A stretch of DNA of 50,180 nt, taken from Acidobacteriota bacterium (lineage in GTDB: Bacteria > Acidobacteriota > Blastocatellia > Pyrinomonadales > Pyrinomonadaceae). Where the stretch lies: positions 1 through 50,180 of the forward strand of contig QHXM01000093.1 of NCBI GenBank assembly GCA_003222945.1, written 5' to 3'. Made by a program: the position numbers and the translations under genes. Under the pieces are notes generated by a model. It was given only the letters and a program-made list of their open reading frames with translations, did no database searches and was not told the DNA's origin. Shown here in pieces: positions 40,953 through 50,180 of this stretch; position 1 is the first letter of the stretch; each line of letters begins with the position of its first letter.

Positions 40953-41665
40953 CTTCTTCCCTTCGCTGCCTTCTATGGGACATTGACGGCACTCTCATGC
41001 GCTCATCGCGCATAGACGCTTTCAAGGACTACACGGTGCCCATGCTCGAAGGAGTCTTTGGGACGGCAGGGCGTTTGCCTGAGATGACTGTTTCGGGCAT
41101 GACTGATTTACAGATTGTTGCGGAAGCTCTGCGCGACGAAGGGTTCACGCACGAGCAGATACGCGAGCGGATTGACGATATGCGTGAGCGCTACATGCAG
41201 GAGATGGAGCGTGCGACGCGCGAGTGTGCCGTGCTGTTCTATCTTCTTCCGGGAGTGCGCGCTTGTTTGGAAGCAACTCACAATCACCCGCGCTATCACA
41301 ACGCTCTTCTGACGGGAAACATAGAGCCTGCGGCTCATTTGAAGATGCGAATCGTTGGTCTCTCCGAGTTCTTCGATCTGCCGGGCGCGTTTGGCGACGA
41401 ATCTCACGACCGCCGCGATCTTCCAGCGCTCGCAGCCGGGCGCATCAACGCTCATCTCAATCTAGACCTTCAACCCTCGCAGTTTATCATTATAGGTGAC
41501 ACGCCAAACGACATAGCCTGCGCACGCCACTTCGGAGCAAAGTCCGTAGCCGTCGCAACAAGCCGCATGTACTCAGTAGATGATCTTCTGGCTTGTGAGC
41601 CTGATGCGCTCCTGCCTGACCTGTCTGATGTTGAGTTGGTGATGCAGACGTTCGCCAAGCTGTAG
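40913..41665 (+). CDS. HAD family hydrolase
   Basis: LLWDIDGTLMRSS, YHNALLTGN, FIIIGDTPNDIACARHFGAKSVAVATS. Confidence 0.9.
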   Translation: MKNPSPFSPLTFDASSLRCLLWDIDGTLMRSSRIDAFKDYTVPMLEGVFGTAGRLPEMTVSGMTDLQIVAEALRDEGFTHEQIRERIDDMRERYMQEMERATRECAVLFYLLPGVRACLEATHNHPRYHNALLTGNIEPAAHLKMRIVGLSEFFDLPGAFGDESHDRRDLPALAAGRINAHLNLDLQPSQFIIIGDTPNDIACARHFGAKSVAVATSRMYSVDDLLACEPDALLPDLSDVELVMQTFAKL

Positions 41666-41677
41666 AAGCAATTTTCA

Positions 41678-41788
41678 ACACAGAGGACACAGAGGGAAGA
41701 TTTAGAAATCTTAAATCCGCTATCTCTAATTTCTAGTCTGCTATTTTCACTCTCTATAAATTCTCTGTGCCCTCTGTGTCCTCTGTGG
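41678..41788. repeat. 9-nt-unit hairpin (CACAGAGNN family)
   Basis: ACACAGAGGACACAGAGGG ... CTCTGTGCCCTCTGTGTCCTCTGTGG; inner TAGAAAT/ATTTCTA stem. Confidence 0.92.
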
Positions 41789-41829
41789 TAAACCTATTTC
41801 ATTTATCAGTGTCAGTCCCAGAGTAATAA

Positions 41830-43756
41830 TCAGCTTCTGTGAAAACCTTTTTCTATGTCGCGCGTTGCGAGGCGCAGGATGACGGGGCGACCGTGCGGGC
41901 ATGTTGTGGGCGAAGATGTGAGCAGCAGGCGATCAATCAGCCAGCGCATCTTCTCAAGCGCGAGCGGAGTATTGATTTTTATGGCGGCGCGGCAGGCCAG
42001 CGAAGCTGCGACCTCATCTCGAAAAGTCGCGCGCGTAGAGCCGCGTTTCTCCGCATCAACAGTCTCTAAAACTTCTGCGAGCATGTTGCGCGCTTCACCT
42101 GCCGGTAAATCCGCAGGCACAGCTTTGATTGCGACCGTTCGGCCTGAGAGCCGCATCAACGCGAAGCCGTAAGCCTCAAGCTCTTCTGCTACGGAATCGA
42201 AAGCTGCCGTCTGCGCTGGCGTCAAATCGAATGTTTCGGGCATCAGTAGATTCTGCGAATCTGCCGGGCGCGCGTTTTCGAGCGCGCGATATTTATCGAA
42301 GAGTATGCGCTCGTGCGCCACGTGCTGGTCAATCAAGAGCAATCCTTCATCATCTGTAGCTATGATGAAACTCTCTTCAAGCTGTCCGAGCGGGCGAATG
42401 TTTGTCGAGATATCTTCGAATGAGACTTCGCGGACCAGATTTGCAGCCGAGACGAGCGGCGGCAGAGTGCTTTTAGAATTCTCAGGGGTCTCGGTCTTCC
42501 TCTCTTCGTTGACGACAGGCACGCTCTTCTCAATCGTCTCTTGTATGAAAGGAACGACAGTCGCGTTGTCGGCAACCTGCCCTGCCTCCTGCGATGCAGA
42601 TTGAGTGTGGCGCAGGATGGCGTCGAGTCCTCTGGCAGTATCGGCCTTCGGCTTCGTCGCGCATGTCGAAAGTTGAATCTTCACTTCCGCTCCACTCTGT
42701 AGATTGAGCCGCGTTTCTCGTCGGCGTCACCGTCTCATGGACCGCCTCTATGCCGCGCGCGTAACCTGCGCTTGCAAGAGCGGCGCGCACAGATTCGCGC
42801 ACGGCGTCCGAGACGGCAGCAGCGCGACGAAACCGCACTTCCGTTTTGGCGGGATGCACGTTCACGTCAACCTCTTCGAGCGGGACATCAAGAAAAAGCA
42901 GTGCCGCAGGATAGACGCCGTGCGGGAGAACCGCGCGGTAGCCTTCCGAGAGCGAGCGGCTAACGAGACGGTCGCGCACGTAGCGACCGTTGATGAAAAG
43001 ATACTGTGCATCGCGCGACGTGCGGCGTTCGCGCGGGGCTGATACGAACCCGCACACAAGCGCAACGCTCGTGTGCCCGCCTTCGACCTCCAGAAGATTT
43101 TCCAGAAATTCCGCGCCGAAGATTTGATAAGCGCGCTCGCGTAAATCGGACGCGGGCGCAGCGCGCAAGGTCTCGCGCCCGTTGTTCGTCAGGGTGAATG
43201 CAATCTCAGGGTGAGCGAGCGCGTAATGCGTGACCAGGTTCGTCAGATGAAAGCTCTCGGTCGCTTCCGAGCGCAGGAACTTTCGACGCGCAGGGATGTT
43301 GAAGAAGAGATCGCGCACCGTGATTGTCGTCCCCTTTGGGTGCGCAGCATCCTTCACGTCGCGCATACGCCCGCCTTCAATCAGGACGCGCGTGGCAGCT
43401 TCGGCCTCTTCCGTTTTAGTCACAAGCTCTACGCGCGCAACCGACGCGATTGAAGCAAGAGCCTCGCCGCGAAAGCCAAGCGTTGCAATCGCATTCAAAT
43501 CTTCCGCGCGGCTGATCTTCGACGTGGCGTGCCGCTCGAAAGCCAGCACAGCATCATCGCGCGTCATCCCACAGCCATCATCCGCGATGCGCAAGAGCCT
43601 GCGGCCTCCCGCCTCAACGTCAACAACCACGCGCCGCGCGCCAGCATCAATAGCGTTCTCGACCAACTCCTTCGCAACCGAAGCCGGGCGCTCCACGACT
43701 TCGCCCGCCGCAATCTGATTAGCCAATTGATCTGAGAGGACGCGAATCTTTGACAT
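41830..43756 (-). pseudogene. mutL: DNA mismatch repair protein MutL, split by a frameshift in the interdomain linker
   Basis: N-term MSKIRVLSDQLANQIAAGEVVERPASVAKELVENAIDAGA (42530..43756); C-term RPLGQLEESFIIATDDEGLLLIDQHVAHERILFDKY...CPHGRPV (41830..42684) in another frame. Confidence 0.85.
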
Positions 43757-43762
43757 AAAAGA

Positions 43763-43834
43763 TGTCAGTGGTCAGTAGTCAGTTGTCAGTTGTATCAGCT
43801 TTTGCAACTGACAACTGACAACGGACAACTGACA
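43763..43834. repeat. 7-nt-unit hairpin (AGTNGTC family)
   Basis: TGTCAGTGGTCAGTAGTCAGTTGTCAGTTG ... CAACTGACAACTGACAACGGACAACTGACA, 27/30. Confidence 0.93.
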
Positions 43835-43837
43835 GCT

Positions 43838-45523
43838 TTACAAATACACTATCTGATGATCGGAAGAACCCAGGTTGATAGCATCGTAAATCCAACTGAT
43901 GATGTAAGAGCCGTGACGCGCGAGCAGGCTTGTGATGTTGATGTGGCGCTCCTGCAAAGTTTTGTCGGGGTAGAGCGAAACAACGGCGCGTTCCAGTTGA
44001 CGATGCGCGGCGCGGTCGCGGCTCATCTGCGCGCGATGAAAGCGCGAGCGCAAGCCCTCGAGTTGATAGTTGATCTTGCGCCGCCCCGTCTCAAGCGCGT
44101 CCGCGAGCGTAGGATCAACGCTGTGCAGTTGCTCTTTCAGAGAATCCAATTCACGGTTGACCGTCTCCTCTGTATGCTTGAAGGTTTGCGCAGTCTCCGC
44201 GCCCAGGTGCTCTTCAACTACGCGCGCGAGCACAACGTCCAATCCTTCAAAGAAGTCGCTCAGGCCCAGCCCGTAGCGTTCGAGCGTGCGCCACATGTGC
44301 CGCTCAACAATCGTCATACTCGCGCGATGAAGAATCGGCGTCGCCGGACGATTGAGAACGCGATAGACTTCAGCCGTCTGAGCGAAGTAGGCGATTTCTG
44401 CCGCTCCGCCGAAGTAGGCGACGGTAGGAAGAAGATAGTCTTGAACGACTGCGCGAAGCGTAACGTTCGGGCTGAAACGCTCTGGCTCTCGCGCGGCCAT
44501 TTCAGCCAACTCTTCAACAGAATATTCACGCCGCGCATCCTTCATCTTGTAGCGGCCATCCTTTGTGCGCGCGACCGCGTGACGAGTGCCGTCCTCCGTA
44601 TGAAGAAAGAGCGGGAAGGCGTTTTCAGATGTTGCCACCTGCGCGTGATAGCCTGCGGCTTCCAACTCGCTGCTGCGCGCCACTAAATTGCTCGCAATCT
44701 CTGGCGCATGACGCGCGGCCTCAGCATAAAGCGGCGCGGCGAGCTTTTTCAATTTTGCGTCGAGAGGGTCTAGCAGGATCAGACCATAACAACCAATCAA
44801 CTTTGTAATCATGCGCGCGAAGGCTTCGCCATACTTTCGTCCCGAACCCCAGGTCTCGCGCAAGAGTCTTTCAACTTCGGGCGTGAATTCCGTCGTCGGC
44901 AAAACTTCAAGCAGTCGCTTTATCGTCTCCGCAATCGAATCATCAAGCACGACGCTCCCGACGGGTGCGCCTTCTTTGTGCATCTCTGCGGAAACGGAGA
45001 TGCTCGCCAGACGGCAATCGCAGCCTATGAACTCTACGGCAGCGACCTCAGCGAAATCGTGATCTTCGGTTGCGATCCAGAAGACTGGAACGGCGGGCGT
45101 TCCGCGCTGCAAGAGGCATCCAGCGAGTTTGACTGCCGAGAGAGCTTTGTAGATTGTGTAGAGTGGTCCGGTGAAGAGTCCTGCCTGCTGGCCTGAGACA
45201 ATTGCCACGCAATCCTTTTCGCGCAATCGTTCGATATTGGCTAAAGTTTCCTTGGTCGCGCCCCAGCCTCTATTCATCTCTTCGAGCGCGTCGCAAAGCT
45301 CGCGGCGATCAGTCCCGTAAGCACTCAGGACTTCAGGCGCGCGCTCGGCCAACTCGTGATGAAAGCGAACTGCTGAAGGATAGAAGCGGCGGAGTGCTGT
45401 GGGATCGCGCAGGTAATCAAGAAAGAGCCGCGACTGGTGCGGCACGCGCTCAAACGGCAGAGTCTCAACTCTCAGCCCTGCCTCTTCAGGCGTGCTATAA
45501 CATGCGGCTTCCGTCGTGCTCAT
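43838..45523 (-). CDS. bshC: Bacillithiol biosynthesis cysteine-adding enzyme BshC
   Basis: VAIVSGQQAGLFTGPLYTIYKALSAVKLA, PVFWIATEDHDFAEV, LLPTVAYFGGAAEIAYFAQ. Confidence 0.93.
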   Translation of the reverse strand: MSTTEAACYSTPEEAGLRVETLPFERVPHQSRLFLDYLRDPTALRRFYPSAVRFHHELAERAPEVLSAYGTDRRELCDALEEMNRGWGATKETLANIERLREKDCVAIVSGQQAGLFTGPLYTIYKALSAVKLAGCLLQRGTPAVPVFWIATEDHDFAEVAAVEFIGCDCRLASISVSAEMHKEGAPVGSVVLDDSIAETIKRLLEVLPTTEFTPEVERLLRETWGSGRKYGEAFARMITKLIGCYGLILLDPLDAKLKKLAAPLYAEAARHAPEIASNLVARSSELEAAGYHAQVATSENAFPLFLHTEDGTRHAVARTKDGRYKMKDARREYSVEELAEMAAREPERFSPNVTLRAVVQDYLLPTVAYFGGAAEIAYFAQTAEVYRVLNRPATPILHRASMTIVERHMWRTLERYGLGLSDFFEGLDVVLARVVEEHLGAETAQTFKHTEETVNRELDSLKEQLHSVDPTLADALETGRRKINYQLEGLRSRFHRAQMSRDRAAHRQLERAVVSLYPDKTLQERHINITSLLARHGSYIISWIYDAINLGSSDHQIVYL

Positions 45524-45532
45524 CTTTTTTTT

Positions 45533-45615
45533 GAGTTATGAGTTATGAGTTCTGAATTTTGAATTAAAAGCCTTCCGCCCTTAACTCAAAATTCAAAACT
45601 CATAACTCATAATTA
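45533..45615. repeat. 7-nt-unit hairpin (AGTTATG/AATTTTG family) containing a CDS stop codon
   Basis: GAGTTATGAGTTATGAGTTCTGAATTTTGAATTAA ... TTAACTCAAAATTCAAAACTCATAACTCATAATTA. Confidence 0.93.
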
Positions 45616-46550
45616 TCTCCAACCTCTTTCAGAACCGCAGCAATATCGCGTCGCGCCTCTTCGCTTGCATCCTGTAGCGGCGCTCGCACGTGCCCTCCGA
45701 CAAGCCCAAGCCTATCAAGCGCAGCCTTCAATCCGCTAATGCCGTAGCGCACGAGTATGCGTCTAGTCAACACGGTCAACCGCTGCTGCATCTCACGCGC
45801 ACGCTCATGCTCTCCTGCCTGAAACGCATCGTAGATAGCAACGGCAAGGCGCGGAGCAACGCACCCGATGGCTAAGATACCGCCCCACGCTCCGACGCAC
45901 AGCGCAGGATACAACGCCGCACCGTTTCCAGTCAGTACCGCGAAATCGCGGGGCACAAGCCTTACAGTCTCCGCTAGAGCCAGAATGTCGCCAGAGCTAT
46001 CCTTCACCCCGACTATATTCTCATGCTCAGCGAGCCGCGCAATCGTCTCAGGCTGAATCGTCACCCCCGTCAAATGCGGAACACTATACAACATCACGAG
46101 CACAGGCGAAGCATCCGCCACCGCTATGTAATAATTGATGAGCGCAGCTTGCGTCATCCCCGCTCTGTAAAAGCTGGGCGTAATGACGAGCACTGCGTCC
46201 GCGCCCGCTTCTGCAACGCGGCCAACTTCATCAATAGTCGCTAGCGTGCCCTGCTGCCCCGCTCCAACAACTAGCGCCATCCGATTCGTCACAGTCATGC
46301 GCGCCGCTTTAATCGCTTCCAGGCTTTCGCGTTCACTCAAGTGCACACGCTCGCCCGTCGAGCCGAGCGCAACATAACCGCTGATGCCTGTCTCATTCCA
46401 CATCTCAATATCGGAGCGCAAGGCGCGCGCATTTATTCCGCCGTCACTATTGAATGGAGTGGTAAACGGGAGAAGTACGCCGCGCAGTTTTTCTAAAGAG
46501 AATCTGGCTGCTGAAGAGGTCTCTTCGACTGTTTCATCTTGCTGCTTCAA
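45600..46550 (-). CDS. Dihydrodipicolinate synthase family protein
   Basis: GVLLPFTTPFNSDGGIN, GYVALGSTGERVHLSERE, VMLYSVPHLTG, GVKDSSGD. Confidence 0.9.
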   Translation of the reverse strand: MKQQDETVEETSSAARFSLEKLRGVLLPFTTPFNSDGGINARALRSDIEMWNETGISGYVALGSTGERVHLSERESLEAIKAARMTVTNRMALVVGAGQQGTLATIDEVGRVAEAGADAVLVITPSFYRAGMTQAALINYYIAVADASPVLVMLYSVPHLTGVTIQPETIARLAEHENIVGVKDSSGDILALAETVRLVPRDFAVLTGNGAALYPALCVGAWGGILAIGCVAPRLAVAIYDAFQAGEHERAREMQQRLTVLTRRILVRYGISGLKAALDRLGLVGGHVRAPLQDASEEARRDIAAVLKEVGDNYEL

Positions 46551-46908
46551 GCCGAAGCATTATAGCGAGCGCTTTTGGAGATGCGCAATGATCGAAGTCG
46601 AAGGCTGGCGCACAATACACGCTTGATAGTGTCTGAGTTATCAAGCGCTTCTGCAAGTGGCAGCGATGGCCTTGAGAAGCAGTATGTAGATTCTATTAAA
46701 GAAGACCGCATTGAAGGGTAAGTTGTATCTGATATTTTCACTATCAAAAGAGTCTTGTGGATGCCTGTGTTGGCACGAATATGGTCAGCATCTGAAAAAG
46801 ATGCTGGCTTATACGCTCCTGGAAGAGTCGTTCTCCGAAGACCTGTCACAGCCTGATGCTATTTAGTACTTTGCGTGCTGTCCTGTGGGAGATCAAATAG
46901 CCCGTACA

Positions 46909-49656
46909 TTATTGAGCAATTGTTCCCTGCTGAACTACACCTTGCTTAGTGACGATGGCGACCCGTATCTTAAAGAAGTAAGGGCAAATCTCACTGATGC
47001 GAACGTCATGGCCGCGAATCAGTCCATGGATTGTTTTCTTGGGAATGAATATGACCCGCGTAATATCGGAGCCGAACGGAATCTCTTCGATCTCCTTCAT
47101 GGCTTGCGAGACAATATTTTGTCGTTGCTGCTCCTTGTAGTTCGGGTAAAGTTTGTCTAGACCCGGAATCAACAAGTTCCGATACTTCTCTAGTCCCAGA
47201 GGTAGATCGCTGCTTGGGCCTGGAATGGCGACTGAAGTTACAAAGGAAGTGCCTGTCCCGATAAAATCAAGTATCCTGAAAACCTTGCTGCGCGTGCTCC
47301 GCTCCTCGCGCCTATCAACAGTATTGACCATCATCTCGAAGGTGAACGGGCGATAGGTAACCACACCGACACACGGAGGGTCTTGCCTATCTTCATCTTC
47401 GGCAGGAGATGGACTTGGGGAAGGCGGCGGAGTAGGCGTCGGCGTTTGTGTCGGCATAGCGCGAAGTCCCGCATCTGTCAGAGGTGGAAGCAGTCCCAAC
47501 CCGTTTGCGTCTGGTGTCGGCGTCGGCGTCGGCTCAGGAGGCGGCATAATTCGGTTAAGGTCATACTTGGAAGCCGGATGCCATTTGTAGTCGTTAATGG
47601 CTATGCTGGGGTCAAAGTATGTGGAGATATCCGGGTTAAGGATGGCACGGTCGGCGGCTGCGCGTGCTGCTGCCGCGCGAAGTTTCTCGACCTTGTCTTC
47701 CGCGTCTCGCGCTTTCTCTAGCGCAGCATCAGCACTAATAAACGCGGTGTTGTAATCATTGATGGCGATATTGGCTGCGTTTTGATCCGCCTTACTTTGG
47801 GTCAATCGAGCGTGCTCGATTGACTTCTCAGCGACGACTTTTTTCTCAATAGCAGTATTAACGAAGTTAATTGCCGTCTGTCGTGCACTATATTGTTCGT
47901 TAATAGCAGTCATCAGCGCTGACTGTGCATTTTGCGCCGCCGTGACTTCATTGTTAATCCGCGTGTTTGCCAACTCTGCGGCCTTCTCTGCCCTGAGTTT
48001 GGCGAGTCTATCGGCTTCGCTTTTACTAATAACGCTGGGGAAGAAACTATCTCTACCCGGATTGAATCTCTTCTCCAAGCCGACAGCCACTTCAATTGAC
48101 GAGCTATAAGCGAGTATGGATTTGCCCGTTCCTTGTTGAGTCTTCTCGTCCTTCAAATCATTGAAGAGGCGTACTGTCAGCACGTAATACTCATCGCTGG
48201 TCACTTTCCCGTAGAGATCGGTCGCCGTGCGCGCATCCATTATGTTGAGCTTGATTTTCAGGAAATCGAAGCCCTGAATCTCACCCATCTCGATGGCGAT
48301 CTTGCCGGTGATCTCCGGGCTGTCTGCGGTCAGGCGCGACGTGGCTACTACTACGACATCCTGCGGCCTCGGCACGACCTGATTATTGTTGGCAGCCTTA
48401 ATTTCCTCGTCCGTCGGATTTTTCCACACCAGCGTAGCCTCATTGCCTGACTGTAAGAGAGTAACCCATAAGCTGTCGGTCGGCTTCTCAAGGCTAAAGG
48501 TTACATCCGGGCTAGGAATGACAGCACCGCCGCTTCTACCAACCACCACTGCGTTGATAACGACGCGCCCACCCTGAATCAGTGTCGGACTCGACGAAGT
48601 CAACTTGATAGCTCCGGCTTTCTGTATGACTGATACTTCTATCGTCGTCGTAACATCTGTGGGACTACCGGTCGCAGGATCAACTTTACCTCGCCCCTGT
48701 ATTTTGAGTATTAAGTCTTGTTTTCCTAAAGGAGTTCCTAAAGGTAAATTATTAGTGGTCAGTTGAAGGTTATCACCGTCGCGCTTAGCTTTGATAAAGA
48801 AGGGGGCAACGGCTGGCTCCGGGTCGCCGATCGTGATATTGAGCGTAGGAAAATCCGATGGCTTATAGACAGTCCCATTTACACCTACTATTTTTACCGT
48901 CAGATTCTTAGTATCGCCCTCCGGGACTGGCAGCTTTTTGTTGATGGTAACTCCATCACTGATAACCTCGATTCTATCAATTGCCTCGATTACTTGAACC
49001 TTGATCGGGTCATACGGGACATCATCAACCTTAACACTGATGCTTGCGTCAGCCATTCCCGTAACGTTTTGCGCTATGAGCTTGGTCTTGTCATTGCTGG
49101 AGCTGACGACATCTGGATTATTACTTGTGAGTATGGCCTGGACCTGGCGAAGTTCCTGTGTTTTGAAATCTTTTCCCATTATTGTCGGAACTATTGATTG
49201 TCCTGAGACCAGCTTTAATATCTCATCCTTCTTTAATGGCTCGCCTTTCTGAGGCACCTGTAATCTTGCTTCTGTATAAGGCACGACAACGTTGATGCTG
49301 CCCTGTAAGACGGTCTGACCATCCTCATATCTGATTGTTAGAGTTGTTGCTCCGCTCTTTAGCGGTGTCACCTCGAATACGCCGTCATTTTGCGTCGGAG
49401 GGGTAACGCTCACAATCCCTGCCGTAGATTGAGTGATGGGCTTAAACTTACTTGGGTCGAATTGACGGGTGGCGTTGGCTGGATCGGCTACTGTAATTTT
49501 GCCTTTCCCATTTAGCGGAGACGGCGGATCAAGAGTGAGTTTAAGTTGGCTTTGGGCTGTGACCCCACGTAAAGTCGCACACAATACGCAGAGAAGTATA
49601 ACGACAGCAAAAGTTAATAGAGTTCTATTTTTATAGATGGAGCATGAGAAATTCAT
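46909..49656 (-). CDS. Large secreted protein: signal peptide, Ig-like N-terminal region, long coiled coil, Pro/Thr linkers
   Basis: MNFSCSIYKNRTLLTFAVVILLCVLCATLRGVTAQ; VTPLKSGATTLTIRYEDG; Ala-rich helical region; EPTPTPTPDANG and PTPTPPPSPSPSPAEDED. Confidence 0.75.
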   Translation of the reverse strand: MNFSCSIYKNRTLLTFAVVILLCVLCATLRGVTAQSQLKLTLDPPSPLNGKGKITVADPANATRQFDPSKFKPITQSTAGIVSVTPPTQNDGVFEVTPLKSGATTLTIRYEDGQTVLQGSINVVVPYTEARLQVPQKGEPLKKDEILKLVSGQSIVPTIMGKDFKTQELRQVQAILTSNNPDVVSSSNDKTKLIAQNVTGMADASISVKVDDVPYDPIKVQVIEAIDRIEVISDGVTINKKLPVPEGDTKNLTVKIVGVNGTVYKPSDFPTLNITIGDPEPAVAPFFIKAKRDGDNLQLTTNNLPLGTPLGKQDLILKIQGRGKVDPATGSPTDVTTTIEVSVIQKAGAIKLTSSSPTLIQGGRVVINAVVVGRSGGAVIPSPDVTFSLEKPTDSLWVTLLQSGNEATLVWKNPTDEEIKAANNNQVVPRPQDVVVVATSRLTADSPEITGKIAIEMGEIQGFDFLKIKLNIMDARTATDLYGKVTSDEYYVLTVRLFNDLKDEKTQQGTGKSILAYSSSIEVAVGLEKRFNPGRDSFFPSVISKSEADRLAKLRAEKAAELANTRINNEVTAAQNAQSALMTAINEQYSARQTAINFVNTAIEKKVVAEKSIEHARLTQSKADQNAANIAINDYNTAFISADAALEKARDAEDKVEKLRAAAARAAADRAILNPDISTYFDPSIAINDYKWHPASKYDLNRIMPPPEPTPTPTPDANGLGLLPPLTDAGLRAMPTQTPTPTPPPSPSPSPAEDEDRQDPPCVGVVTYRPFTFEMMVNTVDRREERSTRSKVFRILDFIGTGTSFVTSVAIPGPSSDLPLGLEKYRNLLIPGLDKLYPNYKEQQRQNIVSQAMKEIEEIPFGSDITRVIFIPKKTIHGLIRGHDVRISEICPYFFKIRVAIVTKQGVVQQGTIAQ

Positions 49657-50070
49657 GCTTAAACCTCATTTGAAGTGAAGTACTCGTTGGAAACCGTTTA
49701 TCTATTTTGCAAAGACTAAAGACTGTAGAGCCAAATTATTGAGTCTGCCTTCTCACCCTAGTGTATGGCTGAAGAACTTGAGTAAGGGCGTGCCTTGTTA
49801 TTGCGAGAGAAGGAACTAGTAAATGCGAGCGAACAATAGTGCAAGTTCAATTGCTTGTCAAGAACTTTTGCAAGAAATGTTGCTGGGAAGATTGGATTTT
49901 TCGGACCAGCATCCTACCTTGAATCCTTCGCCTGAACTTCGGACCAAACAGAGCCGCGAATCGTTTTGAAAATCTTACGGGACGGGCGAGCCGCCTGCTT
50001 TGCTTTGTTATGAAACTTACGTCAGGTCTTTGACTCCGCAGACCCGAAGACTCTAGACTCTTACACTCCG

Positions 50071-50180
50071 ATGAGCAACGAACGATTAGACCTGTTGATT
50101 ATTGGCGCTGGTCCTGCCGGATTATCTGCGGCGGATGCGGCGGCGCGCGAAGGATTGAACTACCTGGTCATAGAGAAGGC
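50071..50180 (+). CDS. NAD(P)/FAD-dependent oxidoreductase (partial, runs off window)
   Basis: MSNERLDLLIIGAGPAGLSAADAAAREGLNYLVIEK, Rossmann GxGxxG. Confidence 0.85.
   Translation, partial: MSNERLDLLIIGAGPAGLSAADAAAREGLNYLVIEK

Noticed and set aside
42530-42690. MutL and OppF breaks as further selenocysteine sites
   Set aside because: The two halves are in different frames, unlike the Prx and GrdB-like cases, which are collinear through a TGA.
46547-46849. 100-aa minus-strand ORF between the DapA-like gene and the large secreted protein gene
   Set aside because: No recognisable motif; composition not convincingly coding.

Overview
A gene-dense bacterial chromosome segment, probably Acidobacteriota/Blastocatellia-like (inferred from gene style only; not tested). 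Recognisable content: a zinc-ribbon/FHA/Ser-Thr-kinase/RDD signalling island; an SBP-family-5 lipoprotein; a CapA-like protein; a MacA/MacB-type efflux cluster with four FtsX/MacB-like permeases; OppD and a broken OppF; methylmalonyl-CoA mutase; RlmI-like methyltransferase; S41 protease; PdxJ; RuvB; AtpD/AtpC; HD-GYP; GreA; biotin carboxylase plus a biotinyl-carrier protein; MutL (frameshifted); BshC; a DapA-like protein; and a large secreted coiled-coil protein. No tRNA, rRNA, CRISPR or prophage was seen. Two things stand out. (1) About 20 intergenic hairpins have arms built from degenerate tandem units of 7 nt (some 9 nt). Nearly all 7-nt families share an AGT/AGG anchor at a fixed phase, always read 5'->3' toward the loop. 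The arms match each other better than their own tandem units do, and the arms often abut or contain a stop codon. One 9-nt-type element carries a GxxExxY (PD-(D/E)XK-superfamily) gene between its arms. (2) Two probable selenoprotein genes, each split by the ORF caller at an in-frame TGA, lie 0.5 kb apart: a peroxiredoxin with TGA at the peroxidatic Cys position and a GrdB-like protein. Several genes also carry internal deletions or frameshifts (permease A, OppF, MutL, a zinc-ribbon protein, GxxExxY, an HD-GYP receiver domain), which may be real erosion or assembly error.
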